Below are positions 10,935-22,458 of a DNA stretch of 64,000 nucleotides, in pieces; within the stretch, counting starts at the first letter, position 1, and each line of letters starts with the position of its first letter. The notes beneath the pieces were generated by a model. The model was not told where the DNA came from and did no database searches. It was given only the letters and a program-made list of their open reading frames with translations. The DNA comes from Chelonoidis abingdonii (lineage: Eukaryota > Chordata > Testudines > Testudinidae), in contig NC_133773.1 in NCBI RefSeq assembly GCF_003597395.2, positions 145,619,915 through 145,683,914 of the forward strand, read 5' to 3'. Position numbers and translations under genes: made by a program.

Positions 10935-12050
10935 TCTGACACCTGCTGAGTCACCGGCCCTGGTTCCTGCGCTGTCTCCTGAGCGCAGTTCCCCAGCCCT
11001 GCGGGGCAGTGTTCCTTAGTACAGTAGGATGTCTGGTTTATTACTGGGCTCATTAAATGTTTCTGTTATAAGCAGACGGGGATTTAGCTGTTAGCCAGGA
11101 GCTCCTCTAGCTGCAAGAAAACATTTAGTTTATTCTTTATTACGTCCTATTTTCTGTCCCACGCTGCATCTGAGGAGGCCTGTTTTGCTGGGTTGCAATT
11201 CACTGAACACATTTTTGCTCTTTTTATTCCATGTGCCAGGGAGGAAATCACGCAGCTCTTGGGGAAAACTGAGCTGAGAGCTTCCCAGGGCTGCCTCTGG
11301 CATTCTGCGCAGCATCAGAAAGTTGTTTGTGAAGTCACCCTCATCTGTGTTATGGGGAACACTTCAGCTCCCTTTCTGTCTCCCCTGAAAAATCCAACTG
11401 CCTTAGATTGTGGGCATGGCAAAGAAATGGCTATATCTTCCACACTTGTATAGCTCCATGCACTCTGGCAGGACTCCATAGTTAATAGATTATGATGATG
11501 ATACCACCGGCTCAGCTAGAGCTTCGCCTGAAAGGACTGCATCTCTTGTAGAGTGGACTAGGCCAGGAGGTCATAGGTATCAGGAGGAAAACTATGCTAG
11601 CCCCTGCGTGGACTGGGACCGGACTGAACGTGAGCTCTCTCCCAGAGCAGGATGTCAGACCCAGGGCTCTCGTACTGCTGCGTGGTGGAAGGGCTGCTCT
11701 GTGGGCTGTGCTGTGCAGGAGGTCAGACTGTCTGAGCACAGGGGTCCCTTCTGGCCTGGGAATCTTTGGAAAGGAGCCGACCTCTCTATAGTGCTGAACA
11801 GCTAGTGGAGTCCCGGCCCTGCCCATCATCTTGCATTGGGAGAACCCAGATATTTTTATGCAGACCACTCTCTTTCCCCTTGCTCTGTCCCCCTCATGCC
11901 CTCCCTTCCCATGTCCTTCCATTTAGCTGACTAACTAAACACACAGAATTCATGGAAACAATGTGACATTTGCAGCTGTCCCATTGATCGCTCGGCTTGT
12001 GCCATCGAGCCCTTCCCCTGCCTGGGAACTGTCCTGTCTGTATAGATGGT
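10935..12050. other. No gene seen; short shared repeat inside
   Basis: The only recognisable element is a segment at about 11007-11074 (CTTAGTACAGTAGGATG ... CTCATTAAAT). It recurs in inverted orientation at about 14642-14706. The rest shows no terminal repeats or convincing ORF. Confidence 0.4.
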
Positions 12051-12339
12051 AAGGCCACGTCTACACTACGGGATAATATCGAATTAGCTAAAATCCGTTT
12101 TATAAAACTGATTATAAATTCGATTTCATGCGGCCACACTAGGCACAGTAATTCGGCGTTGTGCGTCCATGGTCCGAGGCTAACATCGATTTCTGAAGCG
12201 TTGCATTGTGGGTAGCTCTTCCGTAGCTATCCCATAGTTCCTGCAGTCTCCCCCAACCATGGAGCCCGTTCAGCTTTTTTTTTTTTTCCGGCACCGTATG
12301 TGTACTGGATGCCGCGGACAGAGAGGCGATACTCCAGCG

Positions 12340-12543
12340 CTACACAGCAGCATTCACTTGCTTTTGCATGATAGCAGAGATGGTTACCAGTCGTTCTGTA
12401 CCGTCTACTGCCGGAGTAAAACTGGCAATGAAATGACGGTTATCTCTCCCCTCTGTACTGTCCGCTGCTATCATGAGTGCCCCTGGCTGAAATCGGCCGG
12501 GGGCGCAACGCAAAAGCAAAATTGGATTGACTCCCTGAGTCAA
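12340..12543 (-). pseudogene. Conserved-looking ORF remnant in the Harbinger element
   Basis: This is a 67-codon frame within the element. The stretch ADSTEGRDNRHFIASFTPAVD looks similar to sequence I recall from other turtle copies of this transposon. I do not recognise a domain, and it is not the DDE nuclease. It may be the 3' part of the Myb-like ORF after decay, or simply conserved noncoding element sequence. Confidence 0.35.
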
Positions 12544-13343
12544 TCCCTCCTTTATGGTTTCTAAAAATAGAGTCAGTCCTGCCTAGAATAAGGGGCAAGT
12601 GTATTAGAGGACCAGTGTATCAGAGAGCACAGCTGCTCCGTGTCAGTATTCACAGGGGGTGCCCCTGCAACAACCCCACCCGTTGCTTCCCTTCTCCCCC
12701 AACCTTCCTGGGCTACCGTGGCAGTGTCCTGCCCATTTGTGTCATGAAGTAATAAAGAATGCAGGAATAAGAAACACTGATTTTAGTGACATAAAATGAG
12801 GGGGAGGCAGCCTCCCGGCGCGATGATAGTCCAGGCAGGACATTAAGCGGTGTGGGGGAGAGGAGCACAGCATGCTGCTGCTATGACAGTCCAGGCAGTA
12901 CAGAATCTTTTCTTTACACAGGAAAGGAGGGGGGGCTGATGAAGCTCAGCCCCCAGTTGCTATGATGAAGACGGTTACTAGCCGTTCTGTCCTATCTACT
13001 GGGAGTAACCAGGAGTCATTCCCATTCTTACCCAGGCGCCCCCATCAAAAAAGCATGCCAGGAGCACTCAGGGGTTCATGAGGACAGTTACTAGTCCTAT
13101 TGCACCGTCTACCACCGGGAGGGGGAGAGAAGCGGATACTGCTCTTCACTGCTGCAGCATCGCGTCTACCAGCAGCATTCAGTACACATAGGGTGACATT
13201 GAAAGAAGTCAAGAAATGATTTCTTTCCCTTTCTTTCACGTGGGGGGGGGGGAAAGAAACTGAGGAGCTATTCCCTGAACCACGCCAGACACTGTGTTTG
13301 AACCTACAGACATTGGGAGCTCAGCCAAGAATGCAAATACTTT

Positions 13344-13778
13344 TCAGAGACTGCTGTGGACTGTGGGATAGCTGGAGTCCTCAGTACCCCTCTCCTCCAT
13401 GAGCGTCCATTTGAGTCTCTGGCTTCCCGTTACGCTTGTCACGCAGCGCTGTGTATCCTGGAGATTTTTTTCAAACGCTTTGGCATTTCGTCTTCTGTAA
13501 CGGAGCTCTGATACAACAGATTTGTCTCCCATACAAGCGATCAGATCCAGTATCTCCCGTACGGTCCATGCTGGAGCTCTTTTTGGATTTGGGACTGCAT
13601 CGCCACCCGTGCTGATCAGAGCTCCACGCTGGGCAAACAGGAAATGTAATTCAAAAGTTCGCGGGCTTTTCCTGTTTACCTGCCCCACTGCATCCGAGTT
13701 CAGATTGCTGTCCAGAGCGGTCAGTGGTGCACTGTGGGATACCGCCCCAGGAGGCCAATAACGTCGATTTCCGTCCAC
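13344..13778 (-). pseudogene. Myb/SANT-like DNA-binding protein remnant of Harbinger
   Basis: PIF/Harbinger elements encode a Myb/SANT-like protein that helps the transposase reach the element ends. This 144-codon frame contains APAWTVREILDLIACMGD followed by VVSELRYRRRNAKAFEK, the first part of the Myb/SANT-like domain (about residues 68-105, with the aromatic W and the LxxLxxxWGD-type helix). After that the reading frame diverges and ends. A host paralogue family (ZSCAN29/MSANTD-like) shares this domain, but the location inside inverted repeats makes it transposon-borne. Confidence 0.75.
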
Positions 13779-14377
13779 ACTAACCGTAATCCAATATTGT
13801 TAATATCGAATTTAGCGCTACTCCTCTCGTCGGGAAGGAGTACAGAAATCGATTTAAAGAGCCCTTTATATCGATATAAAGGGCTTTGTAGTGTGGACGG
13901 GTACAGCGTTAAATCGATTTAATGCTCTTTAAATCGATTTAAACGCGTAGTGTAGACCAGGCCTAAGATCTTTAGGGCAGGGGCTGGCTGCTACTGCCAC
14001 TACCATGATAAGCACAATTAATGACAATAGCTACTGGCCACTAGTATCTGAAGGCTCCCAGATTCCTCTCTAGAGCAAACAATCACATTTCTGTTCTGGG
14101 GATCGCTCTGTGCGCCCACCCACAGAAGTACAGAGTGGTTTGCAGCTCTCTGGAAGCCCACATAGAAAGGCTTCTGGCCTGAGGTTGGGCATTAGATGCA
14201 AGCATGATTTCAGGGATGTATCCCCAAACCCTTATTATTGTGGCGGTAGGAAAACGTCTTGGGGCTCACATTCTCTGCACTGCCAGGGGTATGAGCTGCA
14301 GATTGCACCAGAGTGTTTTGCACTAACTGCCCCATGTGGATGCTGCTGGTGCTAACCAAAAGGCGCATTATTTAGTC

Positions 14378-14640
14378 ATTCAAAATGCCACAGATTCATA
14401 AACTCCAAAGCCAGAAGGTAACATTGTGATCATGTAGTCTGACCTCCTGGATAGTCCATGTCAGAGACCTGCCCCTAGAGCAGAACTTTCAGGAAAACAG
14501 TGACAAGTCTTGAAACAAGATTAGCTGATGGAGAATCCACTGTGACTCTTCGTAAATTGAGCAGTGGTTGATTACTCTCCCTGTTGAAAATGCAGCCTTA
14601 TTCCCAGGCTGAATTGGTCTAGCCACTGGCTCATGTTACA
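14378..14640 (-). mobile_element. LINE (CR1/L3-like) 3' fragment
   Basis: On the + strand it begins near ATTCATAAACTCCAAAGCCAGAAG and runs on as 'tgatcatgtagtctgacctcctg', the reverse complement of a common turtle/bird LINE 3' end. It is diverged, with no open frame. The following 14641-14860 segment contains the inverted partner of 11007-11074. Confidence 0.65.
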
Positions 14641-14859
14641 TCTGCTTATAACAAATATTTAATGAGCCCAATATTAAACCAGGCATCCTACTGTACTAAG
14701 GAACAGCCCATTCATTAGCATCCCACCTCCCTACCAGGAGAGGGTGCACACAATGCTGTAACGACCCAGACACAACTGCATTTTCATGCAATGTTCCCCA
14801 AAGGCATTAACCCTCATTCAATAAGGTTTAGCTCGTTTAGTAAAGTTTATCTTATTTCC

Positions 14860-15330
14860 ACAGGTGTGTTCAGAATATTATAGGGTAGTGTCAGTCTGTC
14901 ACACCCCTACTCGAGATTCCCGTTTATGCAGCCCAGGATCGCAAATTAGCTCTTTTGGCCACAGCATCACACTGGGAGCTCACATTCTGCTGATTATCCA
15001 CCACAGCCCCCAATTCTTTCTCAGAGTCCCTGCTTCCCAGGGCAGAATCCCCCATCCTGTCATTACAGCCTGCATTCTTTCTTCCGAGATGGAGCCATCT
15101 GCATTTAGCCCTATTCCAACTTGTATCGTTTGTTTGCTCCCAGTTTGCCAAGCGATCTAGATCGCTCTGTGTCAGTGACCTCTCCTCTTCATTATTAATC
15201 ACTCTCACCATTTTTTGGGTCATCTGAAAAGTTGATCTGTGATTTTAGGTTTTCCTGCAGGTCATTGATAAAAATGTTAAATAGTGTATGGCCAAGAACT
15301 GACCCCTACAGGACCCCACTAGAAACACAC
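14860..15330 (-). mobile_element. CR1 LINE, 3' half of a split copy
   Basis: On the minus strand this encodes CR1 reverse-transcriptase sequence starting at the GVLQGSVLG-type catalytic neighbourhood (near 15300, now carrying a stop) and running to CDAVAKRAN. The copy is cut at 15330 by a 1.2 kb LTR. It resumes at 16532, where the joined sequence reads naturally as CR1 again. Confidence 0.88.
14924..15223 (-). pseudogene. CR1 reverse-transcriptase thumb/connection fragment
   Basis: This 99-codon fragment includes SDLDRLANWEQT, KCRWLHLGRKNAG and SEKELGAVVDNQQNVSSQCD. These match the CR1 ORF2 segment 'L..LQ.WA....KC..MHLG...' just after the polymerase motifs. It is inactive: the upstream part is interrupted by stops and by an LTR insertion. 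Confidence 0.85.
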
Positions 15331-16531
15331 TGCGACGGGTCCTCCTCAGGTGCAACCCGGAACTGGGGTACAGCTGAGCCCTCTGTTTTACTAATCTGGG
15401 TTCCCTCTCACACTGACATTGTGACAAGCTGCAAAGCCGAAAGCTTGCCCTCACACAAACATCCACAGGCAGGGACCACGCCCAGCTGTGTGCATGCATG
15501 CTCTGCCAGCCACTGCATGAACCAACAATACAGAGGCTCCAGCCAAAATACTCCCAGCTCCCCAGCCTAGGCCCTTGATCCTGCCCTGGTCAAAACCCAA
15601 CCAATATGAATTTATTAAAATGACCTAGTCCACCCCCCAACTCTCCGTGTGATGTGGAGAGGAATATGCACAAAGCCTTTAAGTGAGCTGAGATGTTTCC
15701 CCAAACACTTCACTCAAACCACACTGTTTTAGGTAAAATATATATATATAAAATAGATGTATTGCCTACAGAAAGATAGTTTGTATGTGATTATAAGTGA
15801 TAGCGAACAGATCAAATATGGTTACCTAAGAAGTAAAGGAAATCACAATCTAAATCTTATACACAAGATTGGATTTGAATCAAGTAGTGTCTCCCCCTGT
15901 TACATCGTATAAACAGTCCACCAAGCTTCCATACACAGGCAGGCTTCCTTCTTCCCTGCCTAGGACCAGCACTTCCCCCAGTTCAGTCTTTGTTGTTCCA
16001 GGGGTATTTCCAGATGTTGAGTTGTGGGGATCCCTTGGTGATGTCACTTCCCCCTTTTATAGTTTCTTCCATATGGCGGGAACCCCTTTATTCCAAGCAA
16101 GCCAAATTTTCCCAGCTCGGTTTGTGGAAAATTACAGGTACCGAAATGGAGTTCAGTGTCGTGGTCTAATCACAAGCCCTTGCGTGTCCCGATGAGTCAT
16201 GGCAGCCAGTATCCATAGGCTGGCTGCAGCGTTCCCAGGTGAGGACAAGCCTTTTCCATGGCCTGTTTTCGCTGATGGGCCGTTAGCACTGTCTGGCTTC
16301 TTCACTGTTGTACCTGAAAGGGTAGTTGTGGGTGTTACCCAGGACAAGCATATTTGAAATACAGATACACGGTCAATATTCATAACTCCAGACACAAAAA
16401 TGATACATGTACACAGATAGGATAATCATATTCAGCAAATCATTGACACCTTACTTGATGCATTTTGTACAAGGTGCATCATAATTATATCATCCTACCA
16501 CGATGCTGAATATGGAGTGCCAAGTGTCACA
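15331..16531 (+). mobile_element. Solo LTR, family B, inside CR1; TSD CACAC
   Basis: The element begins TGCGACGGGTCC (a mutated TGTGACGGG) and ends AAGTGTCACA. The flanks 15326-15330 and 16532-16536 are both CACAC, a perfect 5 bp target duplication. Removing it restores CR1 sequence. Family B is also present at 22026-23240, and its 3' end recurs near 25500-25602 and 30985-31186. At 1201 bp with no coding interior, it is a solo LTR. Confidence 0.85.
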
Positions 16532-17400
16532 CACACCTGTCCAAGGATGGTTTGTATTTTGGGAGCTGTCAGTTAGCCAGCCTTTAATGCATTTCATGTA
16601 TGCCATGTTAATTTTATCAATCTAGTTTTTTATTCAAAATGTTGTGTGGTACCAAGTCAAATGCCTTACAGAGTCTAAGGATATTACTCTTATCGACTGA
16701 ACTTGTAATCTCATCCAAAAAGATATCAAGACAGGATCTATTTTCCATATACCCAGGTTGATTGGCATTAATTTATATTACCCTCCTTTCATTCTTTATT
16801 AATTGAGTTCCTTATCAGACTCTCCATTATCCAAGATAAATGTCAAACTGACAGGCCTATAATTGCTTGGGTCATCCCATTTACCCTTTTAAAACAGCGG
16901 CATGACATTAGCTTTCTTTCAATCCTCTGAAAGGTCCACAACGTTCCAAGACTTATTGAAAATCAACATTAATGGTCCAGTGAACTCCTCAAACAGCTCA
17001 AGTAAAACTTTCAGATGCAAATTATTTGGACCTGCTGATTTAAGAAATGTCTCACTTTAGCAGCTGCTGTTTAACATCCTCCTGAGATACTAGTGAGATG
17101 GAAAGAATGTTATCATATATATGATGGCATCATCTCTCTTTTTCCCCCAAATACAGAATAGAAATATTTATTGAATGCTTCTGCCTTTTCTGCATTCTGA
17201 TTGGTAATTCATAATATACTTTTAAACTGTCCCTGAACTCTGCGGCCCATAGATTTCTCCTTGTATCCCTTGGCTTCCCTTACCAATTTTCAAAATTTTG
17301 TTCCACATCAAAATGCAACTAAAATTTCAAAACCTCAAGGTTTTTCATGAAACCAAATTGTTGTTTTCCAGCCAGCTCCTGTCTTACCTTCCCATGTTCT
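16532..17400 (-). mobile_element. CR1 LINE, 5' half of the split copy (RT region)
   Basis: The minus strand reads as decayed CR1 reverse transcriptase. LISNKSW, ANVMPLF, GKWDDPSNYRPVSLT and ILDNGESDKEL can be followed between about 16990 and 16800 with stops and frameshifts. In intact CR1 this is the segment before the catalytic YADD region. The 5' end fades out near 17400 in sequence I cannot assign. Confidence 0.82.
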
Positions 17401-17534
17401 CTGACTCTGACATGTGTCTCCTGGGGAAATGGGTGAATTCTCTCCCTCTCTCTCTTTTTTTTTTTTTGACCCTTTCAAATAAGTGGCACCAAAAAAAATG
17501 TTTCACCAGGTTATTGATTCCCTCAATTTCCTGG

Positions 17535-18712
17535 TGTGATGAGTTTGGTCACAGAGACCCCCCTTGGGACTGTCACCTGATGTGCTGAATTTGCCTCTGA
17601 GCCCATTTTCCCTGCCAGTTTGGGACTCCAGAACCCCTGCCTGGTTGAGCCAGACACTCTAGCCTGCTGCAACACAGACCCAGGTCTGGTCCATACCCCC
17701 AAAGCTGCAGACTAACCAAAAACCGCTCTGCAAGTCACCTCTCTCCAGCACCCAGACACCCAGCTCCCAATGGGATCCAAACCCCAAATAAATCTGTTTT
17801 ATTCTGTATAAAGCTTATACAGGGTAAACCCGTAAATTGTCCACCCTCTGTAACACTGATAGAGAGAGATGCACAGCTGTTTGCTCCCCCGGGTATTAAT
17901 ACTTGCTCTGGGTTAATTAATAAACAAAAGTGATTTTATTAAGTATAGAAAGTAGGATTTAAGTGATTCCAAGTAATAACAGACAGAACAAAGTAAGTCA
18001 CCAAACAAAATAAAACAAAACATGCAAGTCTGAGCCTAATACATTAAGAAACTGAGTACAAGTAAAATTTCACCCTCACAGATGTTCCAATAAGCTTCTT
18101 TCACAGACTAGACTCCTTCTTAGTCTGGGCCCGATCCTGTCCCCTGGTACAGCCCTTGTTAGTTCCAGCAGGCATCTTAGGTGAAAAGCCGGGGATTTCA
18201 CATGACTGGGACCCTTTGTTCTTTTCCATCCCATTTTAGCTTTGGCACAAGGCAGGAATCCTTTGTCTCTCTCTGGGTTCCCACCCCTCCTTCTAAATGG
18301 AAGAGCACCGGATTTAAGATGGATTCCAGTATCATGTGACATGGTCACATGTTGTATGAGATCCCTAGTCTCCAGTCTTCCAAGGCTGGCCAGCAGGTAC
18401 CCAAGAAGTTTGGCAAGTAAACAGAGCCATTCACAACCAATTGTCCTAGTTAATGGGAGCCATCCAGATTCCAAGCCACCATTAATGGCCCTCACTTTGC
18501 ATAATTACAATAGGACTTCAGAGTAATACTTCTTATTTCTAGTTTTAGATACAGGAATGATACATACATACAAATAGGATGACCACACTCAGTAGAATAT
18601 AAGCTTTGTAATGATACCTTACAGGAGACCTTATGCATAAAGCATATTCCAGTCACATCATATTCACACTTATGAACATATTTTTATAAAGCATATGGAA
18701 TGCAACGTAACA
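17535..18712 (+). mobile_element. Solo LTR, family C, TSD CCTGG/GCTGG
   Basis: Starts TGTGATGAGTTTGG and ends AACGTAACA. The flanks CCTGG (17530-17534) and GCTGG (18713-18717) match at 4 of 5. It shares most of its length with 54486-55623, for example CAAATAAATC.GTTTTA, TGATTTTATTAA and AAGTAGGATTTAAGTG. No gag/pol sequence is present. The rest of this stretch is noncoding. Confidence 0.82.
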
Positions 18713-19005
18713 GCTGGGAATACATGCTAGTGTGTTTTGACAGCTGCTTGTTCAGATATCGCAGCCAAGTGTCAAACGACGCCATGCAATGCCATGGTGA
18801 TGGCTCCATGCTCTTCTCCTCCAACCTTTTTTCAAAGGAATCTGGAAATCAGCAAAGGAAAGGCTGATGACAGCATCCTCCAGGACAACACAGTATGGTT
18901 CCTGCTCTGCCTAGGGCTTTACTCCAATCTCATGTGAAATGTCTCCAGGAAGGGGGCTTCTGCTGCTTTACCAGTAAGGCTCTTCTACAGTCTGAACCTC
19001 CCTGG
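18713..19005. other. No feature recognised
   Basis: I see no terminal repeat, LINE phrase or convincing ORF in this interval. Confidence 0.3.
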
Positions 19006-19007
19006 CT

Positions 19008-19372
19008 CATAACACAAGAACAAGAGGACTTTCAATGAAGCTGAAAGGTGGGGAGCTATTTTTCCTAAACAACACAGGAAACTGTGGGACTCTCTGCCAC
19101 CAGATATCAAGGCCAAGAATGGAGTGAAATTCAAAGAGGGGGTTGACATTGATATAGCTAACTCTGGATCACGGTTAATGCTCACAAAAAGGTTAGAAGG
19201 GATGTTTAAGCCAATCTCTAAGTATTAGAGTTCGGGAAGAGACCTTTATGGGAGCGGACTATCTCACATCTGCTATTGCAGGGTTCTTGCACTTTCCTCT
19301 GCAACATCTAGTGCTGCCCACTGAGCTAGGTGGGCTCACGCCTGATCCAGTCTGGCAATCCATATATTACAG
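19008..19372 (+). mobile_element. LINE (CR1-type) 3' end, plus strand
   Basis: The sequence runs through 'aactgtgggactctctgccacc', 'attgcagggttcttgcactttcctctg' and a GATCCAGTCTGGCAAT terminus. This is the 3' region of a CR1-related LINE whose reverse complement occurs at 19395-19600 and 32225-32625. It is diverged and has no usable frame. It ends at 19372, and an opposite-strand copy begins a few bases later. Confidence 0.7.
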
Positions 19373-19394
19373 ACCTCGCTGTCAAGAGGTCCTA

Positions 19395-19600
19395 ACTGAA
19401 TTGCCAGACTGGATCAGACCCAAAGTCCGTCTAACCCAGTATCTCATCTCCAGCAGTGGCCAGCATCAGATGCAAGTGCAAAAAAATCTGTGGTGGGCGA
19501 CAATGAGATAACCCCTCCATAGGAAACACTTCTTCCTACCCTCTGGTGGGTACAGGTTGGCCCAAGCCCTGGAGCCTGCAGGTTTATAATCTCCCGATCA
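19395..19600 (-). mobile_element. LINE (CR1-type) 3' end, minus strand
   Basis: AATTGCCAGACTGGATCAGA, then 'cccaaagtccgtctaacccagtatc' and 'cagcagtggccagcatcagatgc', is the reverse complement of the same LINE 3' end seen on the plus strand just upstream. The two copies therefore meet tail to tail around 19373-19394. Confidence 0.7.
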
Positions 19601-20027
19601 CCATAAATCCCGTCCTTTTGGGGCGATAGGCAGGACCATGCCTGTGTGGCAGGAGGTGACTTGGGAGCCTGGTTTGGGGCATGGATAGGAGAGCTGGAAG
19701 CACTTGTTCTGCGTTTATGTGCCGAGGTCTGCTGGCTTTGTCACCTTGGTGGCTTTTTGCTGATATTTGACCAGACCTGAGTTTGCCCCGGCCAGGTGTA
19801 GTTAAATACAAGAGGGAGAAGAATCCCCTCTCCAGCCTCCTTCTTTATTTAAAATCTTTCCTTTCCCTTAGTCCCAAGGGGTCTCAGACTTGCCCGGGGT
19901 CCCGTCATCTGGTGGTTTTGATATCAGTACAGAACCTCTCTCGATTAAAACTAAACAGCGGCATTTCTAGGCACAGGGCTGGGATTGACGTATGAGTCTT
20001 GTTTCCTTCTAATGGCTGCTCTGCATA

Positions 20028-20155
20028 CAGGATAACAACCCGCTACTGCTATCCACTAATGGAGTTGGTCCTTTAGCTTTACACAGCAGAGGTCTGTGCT
20101 TTGAAGATACAAGGTTCATTCCTTGCCAGTGACCTCTGCTGGGGTTGTTAAATGA
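20028..20155 (+). repeat. Short interspersed repeat also seen near 43505-43600
   Basis: The order AGGATAACA...CTACTGCT...AATGGAGT...GTCTGTGCTTTGAAG...TTCATTCCTTGCCA is echoed at 43505-43600 (AGGATAATA...TTACTGCT...GATGGAGT...GTCTGTGCTTTTGAG). It may be an old SINE, but I cannot see clear pol III boxes. Flanks 19601-20027 and 20156-21400 show no gene that I recognise. Confidence 0.35.
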
Positions 20156-21404
20156 ACACCAAGCACGTGCTAGTGCATACCTGGGAGCATTAGTTTGGCT
20201 GGCTTGGGTCTGCCTTGGAGACAGCAACTCCATTCCCTCTCTTGTCCCCGTTCTCTTCCCCACCGCAGACTTTGAGACCTGTCATCATGGATGTCCAAAC
20301 GGACCAGCACCCTCTCTGTTGAGCCAGAACCAGTCCAGACGGGGTCTTTCTCCTCTCTTTCTCTCTCAACAGCTCCTGGACAGGATGCATTCAGAATTGC
20401 TAATGGGCTCGCAGTATATTCATAGCCAGCTCTGTCTCCCCTACCCTGCTGGGCCAATCAAACACCCCCCCGGTGATCTCAAAAGGAGAACAGGTTGAGG
20501 CTTGAAATTGATCTTAACCCAATATTCTGCACTGACTTCAAAGCATGTGCTGGCCACTCAGAAATCAGCCAGACAGCAGCTGTGCTTCCTGGGCCCAGCT
20601 GTTTCCTGTCTTAACAGAGGGCCTAATTTTTGCTTGCCCTTTGACCCGGGAATGGGCTATGGACTGGGTAGAGGTGGCTCCGGATGAATAGCACAGGTGG
20701 GAGAAGGGACCTGCCAGAATAGTGTCACCCTGTCCCCCTTTCACACCATGTCATGGGGGTGTCAAAGGCACGACCAGGAAAGAAGGAACACGAGCAGAGT
20801 GCGCCACACTCTGGCTACTCTGATGGCTGCTCGACCCGAGCCCACCCGCATTCTGAAGAAGATCCCATCCACTTCTGGACCCACCCAGGTTGAGCACCTC
20901 TACCTTGGGGGATGGGCTCCCTTTTGCAGGCTGCTCTGGGGTGGTGTTAACCCACTGCATCACTCTAGCCAGGCCCTTGGCTAGCATCACCCCTGCTTCG
21001 GCTGCACTGACCCTCCCCAGGGTGCAGACCTTGCATGACTACAACTGCCCTCCAGGGGGTGCTTTCACCACCAGGGGACCTGAGCCCTGGCAGCCTGCAG
21101 CCTTGTCAATGCAAAGCCTTTGCAGTCCAGTGTCACAGGACAGGGTTTGTGGCAGGGTCGGAAACTCAAACCCAGCTCTGGGGTGCAGCTGGGAGGGGAG
21201 CAGGAAAAGTTTTTACTTCCAGTTGAATAAGGGGAGGTGGGAAGTCAATGTGTCATGTAGTGATGGCCAAGTGTGAATGCAGCAATACAGATGCAGCCAC
21301 ATGGGGAAGAGACAGAACAGGGGCTGGAACAGCACGTGGATGCGCAGGGCACCAGGAAATGTGGTGCCCCAATTTCCTGGTGCCCTATGCAGCATATGGG
21401 TAAG

Positions 21405-22025
21405 GATGGCCCTGCCTATAAGAAGAGCTGCAGGGCAGAGAGGGGCTCAGTCTCTCCCTGGAGCTTGAGGGGGACAACTGGCTGCCTGCAGAGAGAAGTG
21501 CCTGGGATAGAGTAGTGCTGGGCAGGGTCAGGGGAGCCACTGGAGCTCCAGGCTGGCTGGCTCTCAGACTGAGGCCTTGATACAGGGGCCGAGTAGGTGC
21601 TGGGGCTATGGGAAAGTAGCCCAGGGGAAAGAGAGGCAGTGAGCAGCTGCCAGCTGTAGGATCCCTGGGTCAGGGCCCAGAGTAGCAGGCAGGCCTGCCC
21701 CCCTCCCCTACTTTGCCCCACTGGGGGGCCAAGGGAAGTGGCCAGCCAAAGGACAGCAGTTTGCCCCTGAACGAGGGGTTGGATATGGGGCTGCAGTTCA
21801 CCACTGCGGTGAGAGGCCGAGCAGAGGACGCCGGTTACCCCGAAGGGCTGTGCCCTGAAGAGGACGTCGTGGTCTGGGAGCGACGCAGGTCCCCACAGAC
21901 AATGGAGACAGTGGAGAGGCAGTGACAGAGAGTGGGACACCACAAGAGGAGGGTGCCCTGCTGACAGACAAAGCTAATTCCTGGAGCAACCAGCAGGAGG
22001 TGCCACGGTGATGACCACAACCCAT
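21405..22025 (+). mobile_element. Degraded LTR related to family A
   Basis: The layout resembles family A: an early block of GCAGAGAGAAGTGCCTGGGA type and a 3' block AAAGCTAATTCCTGG followed by CCAGCAGGAGGTGCC. That 3' block matches the corresponding positions near 7600 and 39060. The TGTAG/CTACA termini are not readable, so the limits are approximate. Confidence 0.5.
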
Positions 22026-22261
22026 GCCAAGTACAAAAGATTGCTATCCCTTATAGCTGATCAGATCAAAGCAGGTTATCTAGCAAATAAACAAAACACA
22101 CAAACTAAGCGTAATATAGACATAGATCGGACATGAATAGCAAATTCTCACCCTAAATGATGATACCAGCAGGCTGCAAGTTCTGAAGGGGCCAGCTGCA
22201 CAGGCTTACAACGCAGAAACTGCAGGTCTTCTAAAAACACCCAGAGAATAATATGGTGATA

Positions 22262-22458
22262 GTAACAGTCAGCATGGATCTGTCAAAAACAAAGCGTGTC
22301 AAATCAACCTGATATCCAGGGGTGTCTCCATCACTGGGGATTTTTAAGAGCAGGTTGGACAAACACCTGTCAGGGATGGTCTAGATAATTAGTCCTGCCA
22401 CGAGTGCAGGGCACTGGACTAGATGACCTCTTGAGGTCCCTTCCAATTCTATGATTCA
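22262..22458 (+). mobile_element. CR1 LINE 3' end nested in an LTR
   Basis: AGTCAGCATGGATCTGTCAA, 'cagggatggtctagata', 'ggactagatgacctcttgaggtccc' and the terminal TTCTATGATTC give the classic CR1 3' UTR and tail repeat in plus orientation. It interrupts the family B LTR between about 22230 and 22470. Confidence 0.85.

Larger units (their letters stand above)
12053..13963 (-). mobile_element. PIF/Harbinger DNA transposon, TSD TAA
   Basis: The ends GGCCACGTCTACACTACG and TAGTGTAGACCAGGCC are imperfect inverted repeats. TAA flanks both sides (12050-12052 and 13964-13966), the 3 bp target duplication of PIF/Harbinger elements. The right subterminal region is rich in ATCGATTTAAA and TATCGATATA palindromes. 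A Myb/SANT-like ORF remnant lies on the minus strand and no DDE transposase is seen. The length is 1911 bp, consistent with an internally deleted element. Confidence 0.85.
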
